Below, piece by piece: positions 1-7,829 of a stretch of 14,387 nt of DNA; position 1 is the first letter of the stretch; each line of letters begins with the position of its first letter. The notes under the pieces are model-generated. The model was given only the letters and a program-made list of their open reading frames with translations, was not told the origin of the DNA and did not search any database. Location of the stretch: contig JAZDHC010000103.1 in assembly GCA_043806395.1 (NCBI GenBank), positions 1 through 14,387 on the forward strand, in the 5' to 3' direction. The stretch is from CG2-30-40-21 sp043806395 (GTDB taxonomy: Bacteria > UBA9089 > CG2-30-40-21). A program made the translations under genes and the position numbers.

Positions 1-124
1 TTAATCAAGGAGAGCAAGGCGTGAAGGTGGACCGTAGGGGTAGACCTGTGTGTCTACCCGAATAACTGGGCGAACACATAGGTTCGCCCCTACGAACCTG
101 AACAACGCAGCTATCGTTGATTAA
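1..124. repeat. Folded palindromic repeat element, MITE-like
   Basis: Bases 1-15 and 110-124 form an imperfect terminal inverted repeat, matching at 13 of 15 positions and beginning TTAATCAA / ending TTGATTAA. Inside are two perfect 8-bp hairpins: 38-45 with 52-59 (GGGTAGAC / GTCTACCC) and 68-75 with 82-89 (GGGCGAAC / GTTCGCCC). An outer stem, 34-40 with 87-93 (GTAGGGG / CCCCTAC), encloses both, although it competes with hairpin 2 for bases 87-89. A further arm pairs 80-86 with 93-99. The result is a cloverleaf-like fold with no coding capacity. Similar GTAGGGG...CCCCTAC modules are familiar intergenic repeats in several uncultured bacterial lineages (from memory). The left boundary is uncertain because the window starts there. 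Confidence 0.6.
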
Positions 125-180
125 GACCAGCGAAAAACACAGTTTATGGACTTGCTGAGTATAGTAAAAGGAGTATCAAC

Positions 181-546
181 ATGTATGAAGTCTCAATTGA
201 GGAAGAAATTAGTGCTGCACATTATATTCATGGGTATCAGGGTGACTGCCAAAGACTTCATGGACATAACTGGAAAGTACAGGTTATAGCCAACTCTAAT
301 ATTCTAAATGAATTAGGCATGGTAATCGATTTTAGAGAAATGGAAGAGGCAGCTCATAAAGTAATCAAACCACTTGACCATCAATATCTTAACGAATTAC
401 CTGAGTTTTCAGACAAAAACCCTACCTCAGAGGTAATTGCGGAACATATCTATGCACAATTAAATCGTTTATTTCCAAATATACCTGTTATAAAGGTATT
501 AGTCTGGGAGACACCGACAAAGTATGGGGCATATCAACCGGGGTGA
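181..546 (+). CDS. queD: 6-carboxy-5,6,7,8-tetrahydropterin synthase (QueD family)
   Basis: This is a 121-residue cytosolic enzyme of the 6-pyruvoyl-tetrahydropterin synthase family. QueD converts 7,8-dihydroneopterin triphosphate to 6-carboxytetrahydropterin, the second step of 7-deazaguanine (preQ0/queuosine) synthesis. Zinc ligands are visible as His14 (in SAAH) and His27 and His29 (in LHGH). The nucleophile is Cys23, giving the C-x3-H-G-H signature that favours QueD over eukaryotic PTPS. Asp66-His67 (LDH) and Glu110 (WETP) complete the usual active site. Length is normal for QueD. The ATG is preceded by AAAAGGAG at 166-173, seven bases upstream. The stop overlaps a possible GTG of the next gene, so it is probably co-transcribed with lptG. 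queA of the same pathway lies on the opposite strand about 7.3 kb away. Confidence 0.93.
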   Translation: MYEVSIEEEISAAHYIHGYQGDCQRLHGHNWKVQVIANSNILNELGMVIDFREMEEAAHKVIKPLDHQYLNELPEFSDKNPTSEVIAEHIYAQLNRLFPNIPVIKVLVWETPTKYGAYQPG

Positions 547-569
547 ATAAGACAAATGGGAGGTATGCA

Positions 570-1658
570 GTGAAGATTCTTCATCAATATATCATGAATA
601 CCTTCCTGAGGTTTTTCTTTTGTGGCTTGATCTTTTTCACAGGAATAATCCTGATTACAGATGTTTTTGAAATAATTCCTGTACTTAGTGAGAAAAAACT
701 GTCCATCTTTACAGGGATGATATATTTTGCGTATAAAATTCCCTTTGTTGCCTTTCTTATTACCCCGGTGGCTGTTTTGCTGGCTACTATTTCCTGCTTT
801 AGCCTTCTTTTAAGAAATAGTGAGATAACTGCTATGAAGGCATCCGGGATAAGTTTGTACAGGATTATATCTCCTGTGTTGTTTGTATCCTTTTTTATCA
901 GCGTCCTGTTTATGGGGGTAAATGAGTTTTTGGTTCCTGTGGCTAATACCAGGGCTGAATATATCAAAAAGGTAAGGATTGAGGGAACAGGAGAGGATAT
1001 GCGAGGTTATAATATATCCTTTCGGGCCACAGGGAATAGATTCCTTAATGTTGGAATGATTAATGATGTTGGTACAGGGATGGATGGGGTGGAGATTAAG
1101 GATTATCAGGCAGATAATTCTATTTCTCTGCGGATTGATGCCAGAGAAGCTAAATGGATGAATAATCAATGGTATTTGTTTAATGGGGTGGAAAGAAGGT
1201 TTACCCCTGATGGTTTGGTGGTCTTTGAACAGAGATTTAACAAAAAAAAGCTGAATATCATAGAAACACCTGATGAAATACAGAATATTATCTCTGCTGG
1301 TAAAATAAAGACAGAGAATATGAACATGCTTGAATTGTGGCAAAATATCACCCTTTTGAAGAGAAGCGACAATGGGGTAGAGGATAAATTAGTGGACTTT
1401 TATCTGAAAACGGCCTTTCCCTTTGCCAGTTTTATTATTGCCCTGCTTGGTGCAGCTATTTCCCTTCAAAATGCAAAAGGGGCAACAGCCGCAGGCTTTG
1501 GGCTCAGTATTGTCGTCAGCTTTTTGTATTGGGAATCCATTGGGATTGGAAGGGCTTTGGGCTATGCAGGCGTACTTCCGGCAATACTTGCTGCATGGTT
1601 GGCTAATATTATTTTTAGTGCGGTAGGGATATTTCTTCTCAGGCGAGCCAGAGGGTAG
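570..1658 (+). CDS. lptG: LptF/LptG-family lipopolysaccharide export permease, LptG-like
   Basis: Inner-membrane subunit of the LptB2FG ABC transporter, which extracts lipopolysaccharide and pushes it along the Lpt bridge to the outer membrane. The likely start is GTG at 570 (362 residues, beginning VKILHQYIMNTFLRFFF), because GGGAGG at 558-563 sits six bases upstream. A start at 543 would lack such a site. The protein has the family layout: one N-terminal membrane segment (about residues 12-34), further segments near 45-75 and 95-120, a periplasmic beta-rich domain (about 125-250), then three C-terminal membrane segments (about 275-360). The conserved RNSEITAMKASGIS stretch, with its coupling-helix Glu, is present. 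The opening and the ITDVFE segment resemble LptG more than LptF. No partner lptF or lptB is in the window, so F versus G is moderately certain. Confidence 0.87.
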   Translation: MKILHQYIMNTFLRFFFCGLIFFTGIILITDVFEIIPVLSEKKLSIFTGMIYFAYKIPFVAFLITPVAVLLATISCFSLLLRNSEITAMKASGISLYRIISPVLFVSFFISVLFMGVNEFLVPVANTRAEYIKKVRIEGTGEDMRGYNISFRATGNRFLNVGMINDVGTGMDGVEIKDYQADNSISLRIDAREAKWMNNQWYLFNGVERRFTPDGLVVFEQRFNKKKLNIIETPDEIQNIISAGKIKTENMNMLELWQNITLLKRSDNGVEDKLVDFYLKTAFPFASFIIALLGAAISLQNAKGATAAGFGLSIVVSFLYWESIGIGRALGYAGVLPAILAAWLANIIFSAVGIFLLRRARG

Positions 1659-1720
1659 GAAATAGACAGAGAGTTTCCGAGATGATAAAATGATTGTCAT
1701 TCCAAGAAGTACTCAACGAT

Positions 1721-1776
1721 GTCATCCCGAACTACTGTGAGGGATCTTAAGATTTCTCACAGTAGTTCGAAATGAC
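1721..1776. repeat. 56-nt palindrome between lptG and malQ
   Basis: Arms 1721-1748 and 1749-1776 are 28 nt each and match at 24 of 28 positions. An uninterrupted 14-bp core pairs CGAACTACTGTGAG with CTCACAGTAGTTCG. As plus-strand RNA, two of the four mismatched positions are G-U pairs and two are C-A. The arm pattern GTCAT..CGA...GTGAG..ATCT resembles the widespread GTCATTCCGAG-type intergenic repeats, and a partial extra copy (GTCATTCC) starts at 1697. There is no T tract after it, so it is not a classical intrinsic terminator. It may be a processing or mRNA-stability element, or simply a mobile palindrome. It ends 21 bases before the malQ start. Confidence 0.75.
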
Positions 1777-1797
1777 AGAAAAAAAGGTAGGTATTCG

Positions 1798-3300
1798 ATG
1801 CAATTTTCAAGATCAAGTGGAATTTTATTACATCCAACATCCCTTCCGGCTAGATTTGGGATTGGGGATATGTCCATTGTTGCATATCGATTTGTCGATT
1901 TTCTGGCAGGAAGCGGACAAAAGCTGTGGCAGATTCTTCCCCTGGGTCCAACGGGTTATGGAAATTCACCATATAATTCTTTTTCAGCCTTTGCTGGCAA
2001 TCCTTTGCTCATCAGTCTGGATGAATTGGTCAAGGATGGGCTTCTCCAACAGGCAGACATAACAAATGTCCCTGCATTTCCTGAAAATTATGTTGATTAT
2101 TCCTTGGTCATAGAATACAAAATGGCTATGTTTCATCGCTCGTTTGAACGGTTTAAGAACCATCCATCCCCTGACTTTGAGGGATTTTGCATGGAAAATC
2201 AAGCATGGTTAGACGATTACAGCCTGTTTATGGCATTGAAGGAATCTTACGGGGAATCATCATGGAACAAGTGGGACAAGGGTGTATCCCGCCGGAAGCC
2301 AGAGGCAATCCAAGAGGCATCCCACAGGCTTGCTGATTCAATCCTGTTTCAGAAGTATTTGCAATACATATTCTTTAAGCAATGGTCAAGCCTGAAGCGA
2401 TATGCTAACGACAGGCATATTAAAATAATAGGTGACATTCCCATCTTCGTTAGCTACAACAGCTCAGATGTTTGGTCACAGCCAGAGATGTTCATGCTTG
2501 ATGATAAGGGCAAACCAACTGTGGTTGCTGGTGTTCCCCCGGATTACTTCAGCCGGACAGGACAATTATGGGGAAATCCCCTTTATCGCTGGGACATAAT
2601 GGCACAAAGAGGTAGCACCTCTGGCAGAGGTTATGACTGGTGGATCAAGCGAATCAAGGTACTGCTGAAATTGGTTGATATTATTCGCATAGATCATTTT
2701 CGTGGATTTGAGGCTTACTGGGAGGTGCCAGCTAAAGAAAAAACAGCCATAAATGGTCGGTGGGTGAAGGGACCAGGGGCTGAGATGTTTACCGTAATTG
2801 AACAATCTCTTGGAAAACTGCCACTTATTGCTGAGGATTTGGGGGTAATTACGCCAGAGGTAGAGGCATTGAGGGATCAATTCGCATTTCCTGGCATGAA
2901 GATACTACATTTTGCTTTTGGCTCCGAATCAAATAACCCGTATTTACCGCATAATTATACAAAAAATTGTGTGGTGTATACAGGAACACACGACAATGAC
3001 ACTACCATTGGTTGGTTTACCAAAACAAGTAGCAAGGCTGAAGCTGAACATGCCTTGAAATATCTTGGAAAGATAGAAGGGAATGAAAAACACTGGGAAT
3101 TCATTCGTCTGGCTCTTAGCTCTGTGGCAGATATGGCTATTATTCCTCTTCAGGATGTACTTGGGCTTGGAGGTGAGGCAAGGATGAATATTCCGGGAAA
3201 GGCTCTGGGAAATTGGAGTTGGCGATATACTCAGGGTATGATGAATGATGAATGTCAGGAAAGGTTGCGGGAGTTGACAGGGTTGTATGGACGGGGATAA
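1798..3300 (+). CDS. malQ: 4-alpha-glucanotransferase (amylomaltase, GH77)
   Basis: Cytosolic glycoside hydrolase family 77 enzyme that transfers alpha-1,4-glucan segments between maltodextrins, releasing glucose. Full length at 500 residues, like Thermus-type amylomaltases. The N-terminus (SSGILLHPTSLPARFGIGD) is the classical family opening. The catalytic set is visible: nucleophile Asp299 in RIDHFRG, acid/base Glu346 in AEDLG, and the transition-state Asp399 in THDND. Spacings between them (47 and 53 residues) are close to family norms. The PLGPTGYGNSPYNSFSAFAGNPLL substrate-groove region is intact. The ATG follows a purine-rich AAAGGTAGG stretch. The 139-bp gap from lptG holds the palindrome, while purC starts only 50 bp downstream, so malQ-purC-pilU probably share a transcript. 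No glycogen or maltose genes are adjacent, so its substrate source is unclear. Confidence 0.95.
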   Translation: MQFSRSSGILLHPTSLPARFGIGDMSIVAYRFVDFLAGSGQKLWQILPLGPTGYGNSPYNSFSAFAGNPLLISLDELVKDGLLQQADITNVPAFPENYVDYSLVIEYKMAMFHRSFERFKNHPSPDFEGFCMENQAWLDDYSLFMALKESYGESSWNKWDKGVSRRKPEAIQEASHRLADSILFQKYLQYIFFKQWSSLKRYANDRHIKIIGDIPIFVSYNSSDVWSQPEMFMLDDKGKPTVVAGVPPDYFSRTGQLWGNPLYRWDIMAQRGSTSGRGYDWWIKRIKVLLKLVDIIRIDHFRGFEAYWEVPAKEKTAINGRWVKGPGAEMFTVIEQSLGKLPLIAEDLGVITPEVEALRDQFAFPGMKILHFAFGSESNNPYLPHNYTKNCVVYTGTHDNDTTIGWFTKTSSKAEAEHALKYLGKIEGNEKHWEFIRLALSSVADMAIIPLQDVLGLGGEARMNIPGKALGNWSWRYTQGMMNDECQERLRELTGLYGRG

Positions 3301-3350
3301 TTGCAATCAATCAATTTGACTGCATAATAATACGAGGAGGTATCAATAAC

Positions 3351-4373
3351 ATGGGTAGTGTAAAGGATTTGACAATTCTCGAGGCAACAGACAAGGAAAA
3401 AATCGGCAGGGGCAGGTTTTTCTTTTCTGACAGGTATTCTGTGTTTGATTGGGGCAAGATGCCTGATGATATTGCGAACAAAGGGGCATCGCTATGTATT
3501 ATCAGTGCCTACCTTTTGGAAAAACTGGAGGAAATGGGGATAAAAACGCATTATCTTGGGGTAGTTGAAGATGGTGAGGCAAAAAGACTCATGAATGTTA
3601 AAACCATACCAACGAGTATGGAAGTAAAATTGGTTCGAATAGTAAAGCCTGAGATGCCAGAGGAATGCTATGATTATTCAAGCTATACTACTGAACAGGC
3701 AAACCTTCTCATCCCGCTTGAGGTAATCTATCGCAACTATCTGCCAGAGGGGTCAAGTGTATTTAAGAGGTTGAAAGAAGGACAGTTAACCATAGAGGAT
3801 ATGGGCTTGACAAAGGATCCTGTTCCCGGACAAAAACTTGACAACCCTATGCTGGACTTTTCGACTAAATTGGAAACAATTGATAGATACATAAGCCATA
3901 AAGAGGCAAAAACCATAGCTGGGCTTAAAGAGAATGAGTTTCAGGAAATATTAAAAATAACAGAGATGATCAATAATCTCATCAGTGAAGAAACCCGCAA
4001 AATAGGTCTTGTCAATGAGGATGGAAAGGTAGAGTTTGGGTTTGATGCAGACCGTCGGCTTATCTTAGTGGATGTACTTGGCACACCAGATGAATGCCGA
4101 TTTACATTTGAAGGTCTGCCAGTAAGCAAAGAGGTAGCCCGCATATTCTATCGAAACACAGCGTGGTTCAAAGATATCGAAAAGGCAAAAAAGATGAGTA
4201 GTATCTACTGGAAAGAAATGGTATATGTTATGCCAGAGCCCCTGCCTTTAAGGCTGTGTGAACTGATTTCAATGCTTTATCAGGCTGTAGCCAATGAGAT
4301 GACCGGGCGAGTGTGGTTTGAGGGCGTTCCTGGATTGAGGGAGATATTGGGGGAGATTAAGTTGGTGTTATAG
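3351..4373 (+). CDS. purC: Phosphoribosylaminoimidazole-succinocarboxamide synthase (SAICAR synthetase), archaeal-type
   Basis: ATP-dependent enzyme of de novo purine synthesis that condenses CAIR with aspartate to give SAICAR. The start is set at ATG 3351 (340 residues) because GAGGAGG lies at 3334-3340. An upstream in-frame start at 3252 would overlap malQ and add unrelated residues. The N-terminal block GRGRFFFSDRYSVFDWGKMPD (about residues 19-39), then NKGASLCIISAYLLEKLEE and THYLGVVEDG, match the longer SAICAR synthetase branch that I know from archaea, rather than the roughly 240-residue bacterial form opening with YRGKAK. The central PLEVIYRNYLPEGSS and the DVLGTPDECRF segment fit the family substrate and metal sites. 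No other pur gene is nearby. The gene sits between malQ and pilU with short spacers, which suggests operon membership but not shared function. Confidence 0.9.
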   Translation: MGSVKDLTILEATDKEKIGRGRFFFSDRYSVFDWGKMPDDIANKGASLCIISAYLLEKLEEMGIKTHYLGVVEDGEAKRLMNVKTIPTSMEVKLVRIVKPEMPEECYDYSSYTTEQANLLIPLEVIYRNYLPEGSSVFKRLKEGQLTIEDMGLTKDPVPGQKLDNPMLDFSTKLETIDRYISHKEAKTIAGLKENEFQEILKITEMINNLISEETRKIGLVNEDGKVEFGFDADRRLILVDVLGTPDECRFTFEGLPVSKEVARIFYRNTAWFKDIEKAKKMSSIYWKEMVYVMPEPLPLRLCELISMLYQAVANEMTGRVWFEGVPGLREILGEIKLVL

Positions 4374-4427
4374 AACTACTGTATTGGTAGGTGGTTAGAT
4401 AAGTTAAGGTAAATTTAAGGAGTTATA

Positions 4428-5492
4428 ATGTTATTAGCTGATTTATTAGGAAAAGTAGTTTCACTGGATGCCTCTGATTTGTATCTCAAGGCAGATACAC
4501 CTCCTACATACAGGGTATCAGGAGAAACTGTTCAGGATCATGCAAGGCTTAGCCCCATGGATGTAGAAAGGTTGGCTTATGCAGTGATGGGTGATGAGCA
4601 ACAGGTGGAGTTTGCTCGGGCAAATGAGATGAATCTTGCCTTTAATTATCCAGAACTTGGCAGGTTCAGGTGTAATATCTATCGTCAACGAGGAACCGTA
4701 GGAATAGTTTTTCGCAGGGTAAAAACTCAAATTCCAAATGTAGGAGAGCTTAATCTACCACCAATATTAAATGAGCTTGTCTTAGACAAGAGGGGGCTGA
4801 TATTAGTAGTTGGATCTACAGGCTCTGGTAAGTCTACCACTCTGGCTGCTATGCTTAATCATCGAAATGAGACAGAGGGTGGACATATTATTACCATTGA
4901 GGACCCAATTGAGTTTGTTCACAAGGATAAAAAAGCCATTGTCAGCCAGCGAGAGATTGGGATTGATACTGAGGCATATAGTTCGGCATTGAAAAATGCC
5001 TTGCGACAGGCTCCAGATGTTATCCTTATTGGTGAGATGCGGGATGTGGAGAGTGTTTCTGCAGCCGTATATTTTGCTGAAACAGGACATCTGGTGCTGA
5101 GCACGCTGCATTCAACCAATGCTTTTCAAGCTATAGAAAGGATGCTTCAATTTTATCCCGGGGAGATGCATCCCCAGATACTTATGCAGCTTTCCTTAAA
5201 CCTGAAGGCTATTATCTCTCAAAGATTAATTCCTCGGGCAGATGGAAATGGCCGTGTTGCAGCTGTAGAGATTATGTTGGTTACCCCACGCATTAAAGAC
5301 CTTATCAAAAAGGGAGAGATCAATCAGATTCGAGGAGCCATCCAGTCTGGATCAAATGATGGTCTTCAGAGTTTTGAACAGGCATTGCATGAACTTTATA
5401 AAAAAGATCTGATTACCTTTGACGATGCCATGGCTGCGGCAGATAGTGCCAATGATTTGAGGTTAAGGATGAAGGGGATGACAGCGACATAA
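4428..5492 (+). CDS. pilU: Type IV pilus retraction ATPase, PilT/PilU family (PilU-like)
   Basis: Hexameric cytoplasmic motor ATPase that powers pilus retraction. It has 354 residues. The N-terminal PAS-like region (about 1-110, with SDLYLKADTPPTYRVSGE) is followed by the RecA-like core: Walker A GSTGSGKST at 129-137, an Asp box ITIEDPIEFVH, Walker B DVILIGEMRD and a His box TLHSTNA. The C-terminal end, DDAMAAADSANDLRLRMKG, and the absence of the AIRNLIRE motif that marks true PilT point to PilU, the accessory retraction ATPase. The ATG has AAGGAG at 4417-4422, five bases away. The only other DNA-uptake gene here is comEC, convergent just downstream. The juxtaposition is suggestive, since retracting pili feed DNA to ComEC, but the two are on opposite strands. 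Confidence 0.9.
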   Translation: MLLADLLGKVVSLDASDLYLKADTPPTYRVSGETVQDHARLSPMDVERLAYAVMGDEQQVEFARANEMNLAFNYPELGRFRCNIYRQRGTVGIVFRRVKTQIPNVGELNLPPILNELVLDKRGLILVVGSTGSGKSTTLAAMLNHRNETEGGHIITIEDPIEFVHKDKKAIVSQREIGIDTEAYSSALKNALRQAPDVILIGEMRDVESVSAAVYFAETGHLVLSTLHSTNAFQAIERMLQFYPGEMHPQILMQLSLNLKAIISQRLIPRADGNGRVAAVEIMLVTPRIKDLIKKGEINQIRGAIQSGSNDGLQSFEQALHELYKKDLITFDDAMAAADSANDLRLRMKGMTAT

Positions 5493-5498
5493 CTACTC

Positions 5499-5593
5499 AG
5501 GTGGATAGGCTGTAGGCTGTTAGGTAGTAGGTTAATCGGAACTCCTTATTCTTCTCCTTACCTACAGCCTAAATGTCTATAGCCTATCTACCT
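5499..5593. repeat. Long imperfect inverted repeat between convergent pilU and comEC
   Basis: Arms 5499-5532 and 5560-5593 are 34 nt each and match at 27 of 34 positions. They share AGGT.GATAGGCT at the outside and GTAGG at the inside, with a 27-nt loop. The right arm covers the last ten bases of comEC. No T run follows on either strand, so this is not a canonical intrinsic terminator, but a stem in this convergent gap could stop or protect transcripts from both sides. It could also be a MITE-like repeat supplying the comEC stop. The arms contain short internal repeats (TAGGCTGTAGGCTGTTAGG). Confidence 0.55.
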
Positions 5594-7677
5594 GATGGGA
5601 CTGGGATAATATCCTTCCCATCCGTTGTAATTATTATTACCCCCCTTTCCTTGATCATGAGAATGTGTGGATCATTGTCTCCCTGCCATTTACAACCCCT
5701 GCTTATTACCATGATTTTTGCATCAGCCTTATTCTCCAGTGTTCTGGCAATCTTTGTCGTAGGCACATTAAGTATAATTCTCTTGTCTGACGGCTCAATC
5801 TGATATCCATCCTTTATGGGGAAGAGAAGTCTGACTCCATCATGGTCTATCTGAATACCCATGGGATTTATAAAAATATGAGCATCTCCACATCCAGTAA
5901 TCTTGCCAGAAGGAATGTTTCCCTCAAACCTCAGCCCGATCTTAACCTCTTTGTCCAATGTCCCTGTATCCCCTATCACAACATCAATCGTTTTTACCCC
6001 TTTTACCTGAAGAAATGGTAAAACAACCTGTTCCATATCCCCTTTTTTCGTATCAATATTAATCAGCAGTCCCTTGTTGTTTTCAAATTCAAGATACGCT
6101 ACACTTCCTTTTTTTATATCAAAAAATGTACTTGTAATCCCATGCTTGTCCTTGCTGTCGATTATCTGCTCACAGAGGAAAAGATTCAGCATTACCAGAC
6201 AGATTAATCCAGCATTCCTCCAGCCTATCTTATTTGTATGCCTTATGGTTATTAATGAAAGATAATAGATGGCAATATCCATGGGTGATGGGGATGCTAC
6301 AGGGATACAGGCATAGGGAACAGAGGCAAAAAATTCCACGCAAATTAATAAAAAGGTAATGAGTAGATAATTGGGATAGGTTATCAAACAGGCTAATTTG
6401 TATGAAATCTCATTTAGTCCAAAGCTCATTAATCCAAGAGGGGTAATCAAACCTACTAAGGGAACAATAATGGCATTGCTTGCAACGGAGATAAGGGACA
6501 TCTTGTGGAAGCAGCAGGATAAAAGAGGGGTGGTTGCAAGTTGTGCCCCAAGGGTGGTCGCAATTATCAGGGCAAGCCATTTGGGCATAAAAAGCATCAG
6601 TTTTTCGGATATAAACGGGGTAAGGTAAATAATTCCCAAAACAGCCAGAAAAGAAAGTTGAAAGCTGATATCAAAAAGCATTTGCGGACATGGAACAAGA
6701 CAGATTAATGCTGCTAATCCAATAACATGGTAGATGTCTATATCTCGCTCTAAAAGGTTGCGACTAACCAAGAAGATAATTGCCATCAGGGATGCCCTCA
6801 TAACCGAGGGCACACAGCCAGTGACTAAGCAAAATATAATTACTACAGGGATATTCAGCAAATAAGCTAATCTCTTGTTTATTCCAAACAAACGGAAGAA
6901 AAAGAAGAAGGTAATAACAACTAAAGCAACATTCATGCCTGAGACAGCTAAGATATGCAGCGTACCTGTGTCCGCAAACCATTTTTGAATATTTTTTGGC
7001 AGAGAGGTGCGGTTTCCAAGGATAACCCCATCCAGAAAGGATGATTGTGGCTGTGGAAGCAGTTGATAAATGCTTTTTACTGCCCGATTTTTTATCATGA
7101 CAGAGAATGCCATGATTGGGTTTATCTTTCCCTTGCCAATCCTTTTTATTTGATCGTCCCCCTGTATCCAACAAACAACACGAATCTTCTGGTGGGCAAG
7201 ATACTGTTGATAATCAAATCCATTTGGATTTTTCAGAGAGAAGGGTTGCTGCAATTTTCCAACTAATAGAATTTTATCCCCATATTCAAACCGATTATCC
7301 ATCCAGGCTAAGCCAACCTGAACCTTCCCTTGCACCTTAATGCCCCCTACAGACTCTGCCTCTAAGGTAAACTGAGTTCTGTTGCTGTATATTTGAGGAT
7401 AATCAACAATACTTCCGATAATTGTTCCCTTGTAGTTTATGAGGTGACTGATATGATTTGCAGGAAGGAGCTGAGAATCCATGGTATAGAATAGACAGCC
7501 GATAACTATGGCTGTTAATAAAAGGAAATAATTTTTACCCTTTGAGGATATAATGGACAAGCAGACAGTAATCAAACAAATACCATAGATCCATCCCAAT
7601 CCAATATGAATGTATTTTCCCAGTACGATACCTATGCTGTAGGCAATGGCTATGGAAAAGAGAGGAATTGTATTCAT
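5584..7677 (-). CDS. comEC: ComEC/Rec2-family DNA-uptake channel with degenerate C-terminal nuclease-like domain
   Basis: Polytopic inner-membrane channel that passes single-stranded transforming DNA into the cytoplasm. With the start at 7677 the product is 697 residues. An in-frame ATG at 7830 would give 748 and overlaps the queA stop as TAATG. I prefer 7677 because family members open with a hydrophobic segment like NTIPLFSIAIAYSIGIVLG and AGGGGGTGG precedes it. Domains in order: two or three membrane segments; an OB-fold region (about 83-172, ending NPNGFDYQQYLAHQKI); the Competence domain, with the hallmark GTLHILAVSGMNVALVV at 238-254; many membrane helices to about 505; and a soluble C-terminal domain (about 513-697). 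That last domain aligns by eye with the ComEC metallo-beta-lactamase-like domain, but FxDVGQGD is FFDIKKGS and the expected HxHxDH site is VIGDTGTLDKE, so metal ligands are missing. It is last in the operon after queA. Confidence 0.88.
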   Translation of the reverse strand: MNTIPLFSIAIAYSIGIVLGKYIHIGLGWIYGICLITVCLSIISSKGKNYFLLLTAIVIGCLFYTMDSQLLPANHISHLINYKGTIIGSIVDYPQIYSNRTQFTLEAESVGGIKVQGKVQVGLAWMDNRFEYGDKILLVGKLQQPFSLKNPNGFDYQQYLAHQKIRVVCWIQGDDQIKRIGKGKINPIMAFSVMIKNRAVKSIYQLLPQPQSSFLDGVILGNRTSLPKNIQKWFADTGTLHILAVSGMNVALVVITFFFFFRLFGINKRLAYLLNIPVVIIFCLVTGCVPSVMRASLMAIIFLVSRNLLERDIDIYHVIGLAALICLVPCPQMLFDISFQLSFLAVLGIIYLTPFISEKLMLFMPKWLALIIATTLGAQLATTPLLSCCFHKMSLISVASNAIIVPLVGLITPLGLMSFGLNEISYKLACLITYPNYLLITFLLICVEFFASVPYACIPVASPSPMDIAIYYLSLITIRHTNKIGWRNAGLICLVMLNLFLCEQIIDSKDKHGITSTFFDIKKGSVAYLEFENNKGLLINIDTKKGDMEQVVLPFLQVKGVKTIDVVIGDTGTLDKEVKIGLRFEGNIPSGKITGCGDAHIFINPMGIQIDHDGVRLLFPIKDGYQIEPSDKRIILNVPTTKIARTLENKADAKIMVISRGCKWQGDNDPHILMIKERGVIIITTDGKDIIPVPSGR

Positions 7678-7829
7678 TCCACCCCCTACCCCCGATAGCT
7701 GGGGACAACAGATTTCATGTTCAAGGGTAATTGATAAAACTTCCACAATTGCCGTAATTTCCTTCGGCAATAAAAAACCCCAATTGACAACAAAAACTAC
7801 CATACGCATAAATACAAGCATTGCAACCA

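Noticed and set aside
160..165. TATAGT as the -10 box of queD
   Set aside because: No -35-like hexamer lies 16-18 bp upstream, and the start site would fall in or next to the ribosome site.
810..1343. Long open frame antisense to lptG (177 codons)
   Set aside because: It lies wholly within a clearly conserved membrane-protein gene, its translation resembles no family, and it has no ribosome site.
7748..7771. Hairpin ATTGCCG/CGGCAAT as a terminator after queA
   Set aside because: On the transcribed minus strand the T run precedes the stem rather than following it, so it does not fit an intrinsic terminator.
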